From Dysgonomonas sp. BGC7 (GTDB lineage: Bacteria; Bacteroidota; Bacteroidia; Bacteroidales; Dysgonomonadaceae): a DNA stretch of 64,000 nt. Under the pieces are notes generated by a model. It searched no databases. It was given only the letters and a program-made list of their open reading frames with translations, and was not told the origin of the DNA. Positions 8,665-17,319 of this stretch are shown here, piece after piece. The translations under genes were made by a program, and so were the position numbers. Where the stretch lies: contig NZ_CVRP01000007.1 of the NCBI RefSeq assembly GCF_001261735.1, positions 62,001-126,000 on the forward strand. Direction: 5' to 3'. Every line of letters begins with the position of its first letter. Positions within the stretch are counted from its first letter, which is position 1.

Positions 8665-9893
8665 TTAATATGCGCATTTTAATATACGGTATTAACTACA
8701 CCCCGGAACTCACAGGTATTGGAAAATATACAGGCGAAATGGCAGAGTGGTTTGCAAAAGAAGGTAATGATGTACATGTAATTACGGCTATGCCTTACTA
8801 TCCCGAATGGGAAATTCATCCCCGATACAGAGGGAAATGGTGGCGCAAGGAAGAGCTGAACGGTGTGAAAGTATATCGTTGTCCGTTTTATGTACCTAAA
8901 CAAGTTGACTCAAAGAAGCGCATGATCCATGAGTTTTCTTTCCTTTGCAGTAGTTCTTTTCGGTGGTTCGCTGCTCTGTTCAAGAAAAAATACGATTTGG
9001 TTATAACCGTTTGTCCTCCGTTCCATATCGGTATTTCCCCTTATATATACTCCATATTCAGAAAAACAATACAGGTAACTCATATTCAAGATCTACAGAT
9101 AGATGCGGCAAAAGATCTGAATATGCTTTCAAACGGGACATTATTATCATTGATGTTTCGGTTAGAGAAGTTTTTACTCAAGAGAAGCGATTATGTTTCA
9201 ACCCTTACTTTAGGTATGAGGCAGCGTATTGAGAATAAGGGTATTCCGGAAGATAAAATTGTAATGCTACCCAACTGGGTTGATATAGACTTTATAAAAC
9301 CCTTACCTGTTGAACAGAGCCTAAGAAACAAATTGAATATTCCTTTCGGAGATAAAGTAATTTTGTATTCCGGCAATATGGGCAAAAAGCAAGGCCTAGA
9401 TCTACTCATCAATGTGGCGGCAGAATATAGAGATCAAAAAAATATCCATTTCATAATGGTTGGCTCAGGAGCCGAAAAGAATAATCTCGAAAAACTGGCG
9501 ATGGGTAGGAATCTTGTTAATATGAAGTTTTATCCACTACAGCCATACGAAGAGCTATCGGCTTTGCTTTCATCTGCCGATATTCATTTGGTTTTGCAAA
9601 AAAAGGAAGCCTCCGATTTGGTTATGCCCAGTAAGTTGACAGGAATTCTCGCTGCCGGAGGCTGTGCTATTGTTACAGCGGCAGCAGGCACTTCTCTATA
9701 CGAAGATGTGAAGAAAAATAATATGGGGATATTATGCGAGCCTGAGTCGGAGCAAGATTTGAAAGAAGCGATCGATAAAGCCCTATCTATGGATACTTCA
9801 GAAATAAGAAGAAATGCAAGGGAGTATGCTGAAAACTATCTTAATAAAGACAGAATATTATCCCGGTTCTTAGAAACAGTTACCAAAAAGTAA
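8661..9893 (+). CDS. wcaI: WcaI-like glycosyltransferase, GT4
   Basis: 410 residues from the ATG that overlaps the previous stop, or 407 from the ATG at 8670, which starts directly at the conserved MRILIYGINYTPELTGIGKY. This opening, with YTGEMAEWFAKEGNDVHVITAMPYYPEW after it (split here over about residues 25-52), is characteristic of the colanic acid WcaI family. A C-terminal GT-B domain begins near KVILYSGNMGKKQG. In enterobacteria WcaI is assigned as a fucosyltransferase of colanic acid; that specificity is only an analogy here, although GDP-fucose genes (gmd, fcl) are present in this window. Confidence 0.85.
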   Translation: MINMRILIYGINYTPELTGIGKYTGEMAEWFAKEGNDVHVITAMPYYPEWEIHPRYRGKWWRKEELNGVKVYRCPFYVPKQVDSKKRMIHEFSFLCSSSFRWFAALFKKKYDLVITVCPPFHIGISPYIYSIFRKTIQVTHIQDLQIDAAKDLNMLSNGTLLSLMFRLEKFLLKRSDYVSTLTLGMRQRIENKGIPEDKIVMLPNWVDIDFIKPLPVEQSLRNKLNIPFGDKVILYSGNMGKKQGLDLLINVAAEYRDQKNIHFIMVGSGAEKNNLEKLAMGRNLVNMKFYPLQPYEELSALLSSADIHLVLQKKEASDLVMPSKLTGILAAGGCAIVTAAAGTSLYEDVKKNNMGILCEPESEQDLKEAIDKALSMDTSEIRRNAREYAENYLNKDRILSRFLETVTKK

Positions 9894-9897
9894 AATT

Positions 9898-10380
9898 ATG
9901 GCAGAATCTCTCCTGATAAATAATGATCTTCCCAAAGAGGAAAAATATAAGTTGCTTCTTCCTCAGCTGAAAGCATTGATAGAGGCAGAGCCTGATACAA
10001 TAGCCAATATGGCTAATATATCATCAGCCTTAAAAATGACTTTCGGATTTTTCTGGGTAGGCTTTTATATCGTAAAGAGAGAAGAGCTCGTGTTAGGCCC
10101 TTTTCAGGGTACTATTGCCTGCACCCGAATAAAGTATGGCAAAGGCGTTTGTGGCACTGCATGGAAAGAAAAACGTATTGTGATAGTGGAAGATGTAGAC
10201 CAGTTTCCCGGACATATCGCTTGTGATGCAAACTCCCGTTCAGAAATTGTACTACCATTGTTCGATAAAGATGAAGTGTTTGCAGTACTTGATATAGACA
10301 GTAATCAGGTCAATCATTTTGATGCTACAGACGCTCACTATCTAGAAGAGATAGTTCGACTTATCGAATTCCAATATTGA
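9898..10380 (+). CDS. msrC: Free methionine-(R)-sulfoxide reductase, GAF domain
   Basis: 160 residues, a single GAF domain. Cysteines at 75, 85 and 109 have the same spacing (10 and 24) as the catalytic and resolving cysteines of the E. coli fRMsr enzyme (84, 94, 118), and the surrounding KYGKGVCGTAW and HIACDANSRSEIVLP are typical. It reduces free methionine-R-sulfoxide in the cytoplasm, using thioredoxin. It starts 4 bases after the WcaI gene, so it may ride on the end of the polysaccharide transcript, and it converges with the SLC13 transporter gene with only 12 bases between stops. Confidence 0.92.
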   Translation: MAESLLINNDLPKEEKYKLLLPQLKALIEAEPDTIANMANISSALKMTFGFFWVGFYIVKREELVLGPFQGTIACTRIKYGKGVCGTAWKEKRIVIVEDVDQFPGHIACDANSRSEIVLPLFDKDEVFAVLDIDSNQVNHFDATDAHYLEEIVRLIEFQY

Positions 10381-10392
10381 TCTTTTCTTCTC

Positions 10393-12261
10393 TTAAAAAG
10401 GGAATATAAAAGGAAGTACAAGTATCATTACAATACCCATAATCAGCTGCAAGGGCAGTCCTACTTTTATGTAATCCATAAAGCTATAACGTCCGGCAGT
10501 CATAACCAGAGCATTCGGCGGCGTTGAGAATGGAGATGCAAAACACATACTGGCAGCAACCGCAACTGCAAATAAGAATGGATACGGACTCACTCCCATG
10601 CCGATTGCTGCTTTGAGTGCTATCGGAGCAAATAATACTGCTGTAGCTGTATTGCTTATAAACATAGTGAGAAGAGAGGTGCAAAAGTATATCCCTGCAA
10701 GCAAAGCGTAAGGAGCTAATTCTCCAAATCTATCTCCCCCTAGAGTATCTACTAATTTCCCTGATATCAAGGTGTCTACTCCTGTGTTCTGAAATGCGGT
10801 TGCCATAGGCAGCATTGCTCCAATCAAAACAACACTTTCCCAGTTGATACTACCGTAAGCCTCTTCTACATTCCGTAAACAGCCAGTTATAACCATGGCT
10901 ACAGCAGCCAGCATAATTGCTATAACAGACGGCAATATCTCAAAAACCATTGCTATTACCATCAGTATCATTATACCTGCCGCAACAGGGGCTTTTTGGT
11001 CTAAGGTAACTTTTGCTGCTTCCTTTAGTGGTTGCCCAACCAATACAAGGTCGTCCTGCCTGCTGTCGAGGTTGGCAAGGTCCTTCCATGTTCCTTGTAT
11101 CAGTAATGCGTCTCCCGAATGTAATTTAGTATCTTTTATGTCATGCATTTGATATTCTTTTTGTCGCTGAATACCTAGTACATTGACATTATATTCTTCT
11201 CGAAACTGTATTTCCGATATTGTACGATTTATCAACCTCGAGTTAGGCATAATAAAAACTTCTGCAATTCCCGATTCTTGAAAATCTGAAAAGGAATTAG
11301 GTTTACGTTCTTTCTCAAAGTGAAGGTTGTTTTCGGTAACAAATCTTTGAATATTTTCTATATCACCATGGCAATAAAGTTCGTCTCCTTTTTGTATAAT
11401 TGTTTTCGGTCCTGCAACCTCTTCTGTATAGTTCTTTCTGAATCGCGAATTCTTATTTGTCCTTATTACTTTACTTATACTAATATCATATATTGTTGCT
11501 ATTTTCAGTTCAGCAAGAGTTTTGTTTAGTATAGGAGAGTCTTCGTTGACTTCTATTTTATACGATTGATGCAACAGATTATATTCTTCTGCAAGTTCTT
11601 TTAAAGATTTACCTTTTTTCTTCGAAGATGAGGAGTCCTCTTTAGTAACAAGTAATTTGCTTAAGAAGAATAAAACAACTATTCCCACCGATAGGGCAAC
11701 AAAACCAATAGGAGCAAACGAAAAGAATGAAAGAGCTTCGTATCCGGCATTTACCAATGCGTCTTGTATCACAAGGTTTGGAGGAGTACTGATCAGCGTA
11801 AACATCCCCATACTGCTGGCAAAAGCCAAAGGCATAAGATAGCGCCGCGAGCTTATATTAGCACTGGCTGCCATACTAACTATAATAGGCATCATCACAG
11901 CCACAGTTCCCGTATTGCTCACAAATGCGCCTATAGAAGCCGTAACAAGCATGACTAATATGAACAACTTATTCTCGTTACTGCCAGCGGTTTGTAATAT
12001 CTTACTACTTATCATTTTGGCTAGTCCTGTACGAAATATACCTGCCCCTACAACGAATAAGCCTATCATCATGATAACAACTGAGTTGGAAAAGCCGGCA
12101 AGAGCTTCGCTAGGGGACAATATTCCAAATATAGCCAAAGCGAGAAGTGCGCATACGGCGACCAGATCTGAACGTACTTTTCCACTCATGAAAAATGCTG
12201 ATGCTATAACCAGTACTATGAGAGTAATATTCATTTGAGACAGTAAAGAAGATAGTTCCAT
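10393..12261 (-). CDS. SLC13/DASS family anion permease with two RCK-C (TrkA-C) domains
   Basis: 622 residues. The N-terminal third and the C-terminal third are hydrophobic and contain the paired family signatures SNTGTVAVMMPIIV and ISNTATAVLFAPIAL, each with the SNT motif that binds sodium and substrate in this superfamily. The middle (about residues 215-405) is soluble and holds two RCK C-terminal domains (LAELKIATIYDISI..., ISEIQFREEYNVNV...). This layout is that of SLC13-type permeases for sulfate, dicarboxylates or other anions with a regulatory cytosolic insert. The substrate is unknown. A perfect -7 type box lies about 38 bases upstream of the start. Confidence 0.88.
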   Translation of the reverse strand: MELSSLLSQMNITLIVLVIASAFFMSGKVRSDLVAVCALLALAIFGILSPSEALAGFSNSVVIMMIGLFVVGAGIFRTGLAKMISSKILQTAGSNENKLFILVMLVTASIGAFVSNTGTVAVMMPIIVSMAASANISSRRYLMPLAFASSMGMFTLISTPPNLVIQDALVNAGYEALSFFSFAPIGFVALSVGIVVLFFLSKLLVTKEDSSSSKKKGKSLKELAEEYNLLHQSYKIEVNEDSPILNKTLAELKIATIYDISISKVIRTNKNSRFRKNYTEEVAGPKTIIQKGDELYCHGDIENIQRFVTENNLHFEKERKPNSFSDFQESGIAEVFIMPNSRLINRTISEIQFREEYNVNVLGIQRQKEYQMHDIKDTKLHSGDALLIQGTWKDLANLDSRQDDLVLVGQPLKEAAKVTLDQKAPVAAGIMILMVIAMVFEILPSVIAIMLAAVAMVITGCLRNVEEAYGSINWESVVLIGAMLPMATAFQNTGVDTLISGKLVDTLGGDRFGELAPYALLAGIYFCTSLLTMFISNTATAVLFAPIALKAAIGMGVSPYPFLFAVAVAASMCFASPFSTPPNALVMTAGRYSFMDYIKVGLPLQLIMGIVMILVLPFIFPF

Positions 12262-12591
12262 GTTGATTTGTAAATTACTTATTCTCCATCAATAATTACA
12301 AAGATAGAAATCCTCTCTCATGTACTCCCGCCTTTCTACTGTGATTATAGATAAGATAGGATTTATTTACTATTTTTTGCTTTTATAAATACAATCTATC
12401 AGTTTGAAGCTTCATTTTGTACAATGTATTTAGGCATCTGATCGAAATATATTACTTTTGCTCTCGCTTATCGAGTTTTGGCAAGCCTTTTGTTGTATAA
12501 GTAATAACGTGAGATTATACAGATGGATCATTTAGTGGTGATTTGTCTTTGCTCCCGATTAATTGATTAAGAATAAGATAAATACTAAGAT
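12262..12591. other. Divergent intergenic region between SLC13 permease and grpE
   Basis: 330 bases without a gene. It holds the permease -7 box (12299-12306, minus), a TGTCTTTG box at 12544-12551 that matches the -7 consensus except one base and may serve grpE, a small dyad CTCG-N5-CGAG near 12465, and a weak sigma54-like sequence near 12479-12493 that lacks the -12 GC. A TATAGATAA sequence at about 12346 resembles the second block of the repeated element described elsewhere, but its partner is missing. Confidence 0.4.
12299..12306 (-). promoter_or_regulatory. Predicted -7 promoter box for the SLC13 permease gene
   Basis: On the minus strand this reads TATCTTTG, a perfect match to the Bacteroidetes TAnnTTTG consensus. 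It would start transcription about 30 bases before the ATG. No clear TTTG -33 box is seen. Confidence 0.45.
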
Positions 12592-13134
12592 ATGGAGGAT
12601 AAATACACCGATACAGAAAGTTCGGAAGAACTAAAAGATCTGACAAATGATCAGTTGGAAGATGTAAAACAAGATGACATCAGTGACAATGTGACCGATT
12701 GGGAAACAAAATATAATGAGCTGAATGATTCTTATTTGCGGCTGAACGCAGAGTTTGACAACTATCGTAAGCGTACATTAAAGGAAAAAGCTGAGTTGCT
12801 GAAGTTGGGCAGCGAAAGAGTCTTATTAGATGTTATTTCTGTGGTTGACGATTTTGAAAGAGCTTTAGATAATATCTCTAAAACAGAAGATATAGAAGCT
12901 GTAAAAGAAGGAGTAGAACTTATCTATAGTAAGTTTAAGAATTTCCTTACCAAGCATGGAGTAACCGAAATAGAGACTATTGGTCAGCCTTTCGATACTG
13001 ACAAACATGAAGCTTTAACTACTGTTCCGGCTCAGTCAGAGGACGATAAAGATAAAATAGTAGATAGTGTGCAAAAAGGGTATATGCTTGATGATAAGGT
13101 TATTCGTTATCCCAAAGTAATTGTTGCAAAATAA
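12592..13134 (+). CDS. grpE: GrpE, nucleotide exchange factor of DnaK
   Basis: 180 residues. An acidic, disordered N-terminus (residues 1-40) is followed by a long helix (about 40-90, with LNAEFDNYRKRTLKEKAELL) and a C-terminal beta domain containing PFDTDKHEALTTVP, the GrpE signature region. It releases ADP from DnaK in the cytoplasmic Hsp70 cycle. It is followed after 22 bases by dnaJ, so the two cochaperones are co-transcribed; dnaK itself is not in the window. Confidence 0.96.
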   Translation: MEDKYTDTESSEELKDLTNDQLEDVKQDDISDNVTDWETKYNELNDSYLRLNAEFDNYRKRTLKEKAELLKLGSERVLLDVISVVDDFERALDNISKTEDIEAVKEGVELIYSKFKNFLTKHGVTEIETIGQPFDTDKHEALTTVPAQSEDDKDKIVDSVQKGYMLDDKVIRYPKVIVAK

Positions 13135-13156
13135 CAGAAAATAGAAAAGGAGATTG

Positions 13157-14299
13157 ATGGCAACAAAACGAGACTATTATGAAGTGCTGGAAGTAACAAA
13201 GACAGCTACTTTTGAAGAAATAAAAAAAGCATATCGTAAGAAAGCAATCCAGTATCATCCCGATAAGAATCCGGGTGACGAGGAGGCCGAAGATAAATTT
13301 AAAGAAGCCGCAGAAGCATATGAGATTTTGAGCGATGAACAAAAACGTGCAAAATATGATAGATATGGACATTCTGCACCTGGTGGATTTGGAAGCAGTC
13401 ATTCGGGTGGTTTCTCAATGGACGATATATTCTCTCAGTTTGGTGATATTTTTGGTGGTCACTTCGGTGGTGGCTTTGGCGGATTCGGAGGGCAACGTGG
13501 CCCGAGAGCCAATAGAGGCTCGGATCTTCGAGTAAAAGTTAAACTTACCCTGAAAGATATTGCTGCGGGAGTAGAGAAAAAAATAAAAGTCAACAAGTTT
13601 GTTGCATGTACCTATTGTAAGGGTACAGGAGCCGATGGTGGAACAGCTTACGAAACTTGTTCTACTTGTAAAGGATCGGGAGTAGTTACTCGTGTAATGA
13701 ATACGATATTGGGACAAATGCAGACGCAGTCTACTTGTCCTACCTGCAACGGTGAAGGAAAAACAATAACAAAGAAGTGCTCGCACTGTGCAGGCGAAGG
13801 TATCGTCAAAGAAGAAGAAGTTATTTCGATAAATATACCTGCGGGGGTAGCAGAAGGTATGCAACTCTCGATGAGCGGAAAAGGTAACGCTGCTCGCCAT
13901 GGAGGTGTGAATGGAGATTTGCTTATACTTGTAGAAGAAGAACAACATCCGGAATTGTTTAGAGATGATAATGATGTAGTTTATAATCTTCTTTTAAGCT
14001 TTTCTACGGCTGCTCTTGGTGGCAATGTTGTTGTTCCTACAATAGACGGAAAAGTAAAAGTAACCATAGAACCCGGAACTCAACCGGGCAAAGTATTACG
14101 CCTTAAGAATAAGGGATTGCCTAGTATTAACAGGTATGGAACAGGAGATTTGCTGATAAATATAAGTGTATATATCCCTGAAACTTTAAGTGATAGCGAA
14201 AAGTCAACTCTGACAGGATTGGAGAATTCTCCTAATTTTCAACCTAGCAAATCTGTAAAGGATAAAATATTCAGGCATTTTAGGAAAATGTTTGATTAA
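13157..14299 (+). CDS. dnaJ: DnaJ (Hsp40) co-chaperone
   Basis: About 380 residues from the ATG at 13157; a TTG lies one codon earlier, but the ATG is well placed behind an AAAAGGAG sequence, a rare clear Shine-Dalgarno in this phylum. The J domain carries HPD at about residues 34-36, followed by a glycine/phenylalanine-rich region (about 68-112), four CXXCXGXG zinc motifs ([32 protein letters not shown]) and the C-terminal peptide-binding domains. It stimulates DnaK ATPase. A strong terminator follows at 14339-14365. Confidence 0.97.
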   Translation: MATKRDYYEVLEVTKTATFEEIKKAYRKKAIQYHPDKNPGDEEAEDKFKEAAEAYEILSDEQKRAKYDRYGHSAPGGFGSSHSGGFSMDDIFSQFGDIFGGHFGGGFGGFGGQRGPRANRGSDLRVKVKLTLKDIAAGVEKKIKVNKFVACTYCKGTGADGGTAYETCSTCKGSGVVTRVMNTILGQMQTQSTCPTCNGEGKTITKKCSHCAGEGIVKEEEVISINIPAGVAEGMQLSMSGKGNAARHGGVNGDLLILVEEEQHPELFRDDNDVVYNLLLSFSTAALGGNVVVPTIDGKVKVTIEPGTQPGKVLRLKNKGLPSINRYGTGDLLINISVYIPETLSDSEKSTLTGLENSPNFQPSKSVKDKIFRHFRKMFD

Positions 14300-14338
14300 A
14301 CATAAGGTCTAAGACCTGTTTATATACTGAGAGAGGAA

Positions 14339-14365
14339 AGCAATCTGAAAAGATTGCTTTTTTTT
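14339..14365 (+). terminator. Intrinsic terminator of grpE-dnaJ
   Basis: Perfect 8-base stem AGCAATCT / AGATTGCT with a GAAA loop, followed by a run of eight T. It separates the operon from the convergent outer-membrane protein gene, whose stop is only 12 bases further. Confidence 0.85.
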
Positions 14366-14376
14366 GTACAGGTATT

Positions 14377-16953
14377 CTAAAAACCCATACCTAGTTCGAA
14401 ACTAAAACGACTCCCGTCTTCTGATCCAAAGTATGAGAATTTTCCGGTGAATTTGCGAAGTAAAGTTAGCCAGAAGCCTCCACCATACGAAGAGTGCCAT
14501 TTCCCTGAATCTTCTAAAGGATACCAAACTCTACCATGATCTATTCCTGCAAATACTCCATAGTTTAGTGGTGTGAATGGGTTTTGCAAGCGCCCAAGAT
14601 CGAAGCGTATATCTGAATATTGATATAGAGACTGTTTTCCTATAAAGCGGTTGTCTCGATATCCTCTAAGTTCTGTCGTGGCTGCCTGAAAAAACTCATA
14701 CTTGTTAGATGAAAGAGCTTTTCCTTTTATTAAAGTCGCTAATGTGATTCTGTCAGTTAGTTTTATATTTAGTCCGAGACTAGCTGTAGAGTATGCATAG
14801 TTCTTCACCGGATCGATTATGTTGATATTCCATCCGGCTGATAAAGAGAACTTAAAGGAAGATAAGGCACCTTTGAACTTCTTATTTATTTCATACTCAG
14901 CTCCTGTATTCAGATAGTATCTTGGAGAAAAGATAGAATTTCCATCTTCATATACCTTATTAATGTATCGGTCTCTGTCTTTTGGATTCTTTACTTTATA
15001 TAGTTCAAAAGATCCGAATACATTTACCGTTTGCACTTTGCTAATATTATAATATAGAGAAGGGCTAATCATGTATTTGCTAATATTTACCCGATTATAG
15101 TTCTTCTTCTCTCCTTTATATCCTTTAGTATCGTTTCCAAAGCCGAAAAAGTTAGAGAAATATGCCGGACTGCCAATAAATGCTACTACATGTAAACTCT
15201 TTTTCTCATCATAGCTGGGGAATATTCCCTGATAAGTAAAACCATGACTGTAATCGTAGCTTATCTGATGGCGTCTGCTATAAGGGGCTCTTCTGAATCC
15301 ATATATTGTATATGATAGTGATGTTCCTAGATTCAGCCCCAAATCAGAGTCATATATACCTATCGGGGTGAGTGCTAGTTTTGTGTAGCGGAGTTGACGA
15401 TAATCGTAATTCATCGCTTCTTCATCGTTCGGAACAATTACTTTAGTTTTCGAGTGTTTATATTTTCTTGTTAGTTCCTCTTTTCTTAAAGATGTCTCGT
15501 AAATGGAAACATTGTTACCTGTCTTTATTTGGTAATTGTTATCTCCTTTGCCTCCTATGAGTAAAAGAGGTATGTTTCTTTTAGACTTGCTGACGCTCAA
15601 AATGTCATTTCCATCTAAAGGGTAAACCCATATCTCTTTAGTATATTTCCCTCTGTACTCTTTATCCAGCACCAGAATATTGTTGTCTCTGTCATATATT
15701 CTTATGCGTAGAGTCTTATTCTTACCTTGCTCTATCAATATACTGTCATTGCTGTTTGTGCCTGTCAATACAGGAGTCTTCTGAATGTGCAGATAGTATT
15801 TGGATGCTGTATGCTCCAGATTGTCCCTTCTTTGTTTTAGGTTCTCTTTTAGCTTTTCTGTGCTCTCATTTTGCATTTCTATTGGGAGCGAGGCAAAGGC
15901 TTTGTCTATTGTTTTATCAGTTATTGTACTTTTTATAAATCGTGCTTGTTCCAGCCAATTGCTTTCTTTGCTGTTTTGAGTAATGGCTATATCCTGAGCG
16001 TAGGCTAGTTTGTTAAATTTTTCCACCTTGTTCAATTCCTTGTCGTAATTGGTAATAAATCCCAGTCCCAACATATTTAGCAATTCTTTGAATAGTGCGC
16101 CATCTACCTTGGAGAATGCGTGACTTCTGTCGTATACGTGTGGTGTATAGATTGTTGAGTCTCCCTTTGATGAAGGTAGCCAGTACCAGTTCTCCGAAAC
16201 TTTATTCCAGTCTCCGATCAGCATGTCGAATAAACGGGTGCGGATATACAGTTTTTGATCTACTTTATATTTTTTGTCATTTTGTATATTGAATAATAAA
16301 GTATCAATGCCATGCAGAACATCTTTACTTTTCGTCTTAGGTAGTTTAGCTATACTCGCAAGTTTGTTCTTTACGAGACTACCGTCAGCTATTGTGTCAG
16401 ATTCAATACCGCCGGTAACAAATAGTATTTCCGGATTTGTAGAGCTTATGTTAATTGATTTTGCTAATCTGTCGGAGACCGTGATCATATACGGATGTAT
16501 TATTGTGTATGCCTCCATAATGAAGTCGTTGAGATAGGTGTCTTTAAAGTCCTCTTTTTTGTAGATATCTGTAAAGAATTTTGATTCGAGAAAGCTCGAA
16601 GAACCGCCCAGAGGCTTTAGTAAATAAGGTTGCTTATATTTGTTGGTTAATATAATGGCGTGTAGAGATGGTATTTGTTGTACAATATCTAATCCACCAA
16701 ACAGAGAGTTTAACGATACTGCTTTAGTCGTAACAGGCTCATAATATAAGTGTGAGTAATGTTTGCCCCAAGCCCAGTTGTAGAAAGCTCCATGTCTCTT
16801 TTGCTTACCTTGATAAAGAGGTTTTTTTATATTCTTTCCCAGTTGTATTACTATAGAATCTTCATAGGTATCTTGTGCCCTCATTTTTAGAGGAGCTAAG
16901 ATGCAGCTAAGAATACAAAAGCTTGCGATAAGTTGTCTTGCGTAAAAGTTCAA
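14377..16953 (-). CDS. Large outer-membrane beta-barrel protein with a soluble N-terminal domain
   Basis: 858 residues. A signal peptide (to about residue 26, MRAQ) is followed by a soluble region of about 480 residues and a C-terminal barrel (about 510-858) made of alternating aromatic strands and ending in FSFELGMGF, a terminal-phenylalanine beta-signal for BAM insertion. The barrel resembles Omp85/surface-antigen type C-termini of Bacteroidetes. In the soluble part, LLKPLGGSSS (about 111-120), LIGDWNKVSENWYW (245-258) and YDRSHAF (274-280) form a pattern that faintly recalls the catalytic Lys, the D-x-x-x-x-N loop and the metal-binding Asp of atypical kinase folds; this is speculative. No function is assigned. 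It is transcribed alone. Confidence 0.7.
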   Translation of the reverse strand: MNFYARQLIASFCILSCILAPLKMRAQDTYEDSIVIQLGKNIKKPLYQGKQKRHGAFYNWAWGKHYSHLYYEPVTTKAVSLNSLFGGLDIVQQIPSLHAIILTNKYKQPYLLKPLGGSSSFLESKFFTDIYKKEDFKDTYLNDFIMEAYTIIHPYMITVSDRLAKSINISSTNPEILFVTGGIESDTIADGSLVKNKLASIAKLPKTKSKDVLHGIDTLLFNIQNDKKYKVDQKLYIRTRLFDMLIGDWNKVSENWYWLPSSKGDSTIYTPHVYDRSHAFSKVDGALFKELLNMLGLGFITNYDKELNKVEKFNKLAYAQDIAITQNSKESNWLEQARFIKSTITDKTIDKAFASLPIEMQNESTEKLKENLKQRRDNLEHTASKYYLHIQKTPVLTGTNSNDSILIEQGKNKTLRIRIYDRDNNILVLDKEYRGKYTKEIWVYPLDGNDILSVSKSKRNIPLLLIGGKGDNNYQIKTGNNVSIYETSLRKEELTRKYKHSKTKVIVPNDEEAMNYDYRQLRYTKLALTPIGIYDSDLGLNLGTSLSYTIYGFRRAPYSRRHQISYDYSHGFTYQGIFPSYDEKKSLHVVAFIGSPAYFSNFFGFGNDTKGYKGEKKNYNRVNISKYMISPSLYYNISKVQTVNVFGSFELYKVKNPKDRDRYINKVYEDGNSIFSPRYYLNTGAEYEINKKFKGALSSFKFSLSAGWNINIIDPVKNYAYSTASLGLNIKLTDRITLATLIKGKALSSNKYEFFQAATTELRGYRDNRFIGKQSLYQYSDIRFDLGRLQNPFTPLNYGVFAGIDHGRVWYPLEDSGKWHSSYGGGFWLTLLRKFTGKFSYFGSEDGSRFSFELGMGF

Positions 16954-17319
16954 ATTTTTCTTTTTCTATAATTAACAGTAAAATTATGAAAAAGATCATT
17001 TCTATATCGATAAAGTATATAAAAAGTTGATATATACTATATGGCTTCCGCTGAGTAAGATGAATTTGCCGTTTATTTTATGACAGTATCCTGTTAATTT
17101 TATCTATAAAGAAAATATCCTTTGTCGAATAATGTTAAAAGCGATAAACAGAGAAAGAATGAAAAGTGTACAACTTTGTCAGTTTTTAGTTAAAATTATG
17201 GTTGGGCGAAAGTTGATAGAATGATTGTTAAAAGTAAAGTCATTCTTTGATTTCTATGAATATTCAATATTTACGATTATTTTTATACCTTTCTAATGTC
17301 AAGGACTAATTTTAGTATT
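16954..17319. other. Divergent intergenic region between outer-membrane protein and nif3 genes
   Basis: 366 bases without a gene. It contains one copy of the repeated bipartite element (17099-17195, see separate entry). No perfect -7 box was found for either flanking gene; TACCTTTC at about 17287-17294 is a near match oriented toward nif3, just before an in-frame ATG at 17296 that is therefore unlikely to be the start. Confidence 0.4.
17099..17195 (-). repeat. Repeated bipartite intergenic element, copy C
   Basis: Read on the minus strand: TTTTAACTAAAA (17195-17184), ACTGACAAAGT, TGTACA (17172-17167), then after 58 bases TATAGATAAA (17108-17099). On the plus strand the motif reads TGTACAACTTTGTCAG followed by TTTTAGTTAAAA, pointing at nif3. 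The spacing and both halves match copies A, B and D elsewhere in the window. Confidence 0.65.

Noticed and set aside
10393-12261. TrkA/potassium channel assignment of the transporter from its RCK domains
   Set aside because: The membrane parts carry paired SNT motifs of SLC13/DASS permeases; the RCK-C domains are an insert within that family.
12479-12493. Sigma54-like sequence TGGCAAG-N4-TTGT before grpE
   Set aside because: The -12 element has GT instead of the near-invariant GC, so it is not called a promoter.
13415-13948. 177-codon frame opposite to dnaJ
   Set aside because: Lies wholly antisense to the well-conserved dnaJ coding region; low-complexity Ser/Thr/Phe composition is a reading shadow of the Gly/Lys codons.
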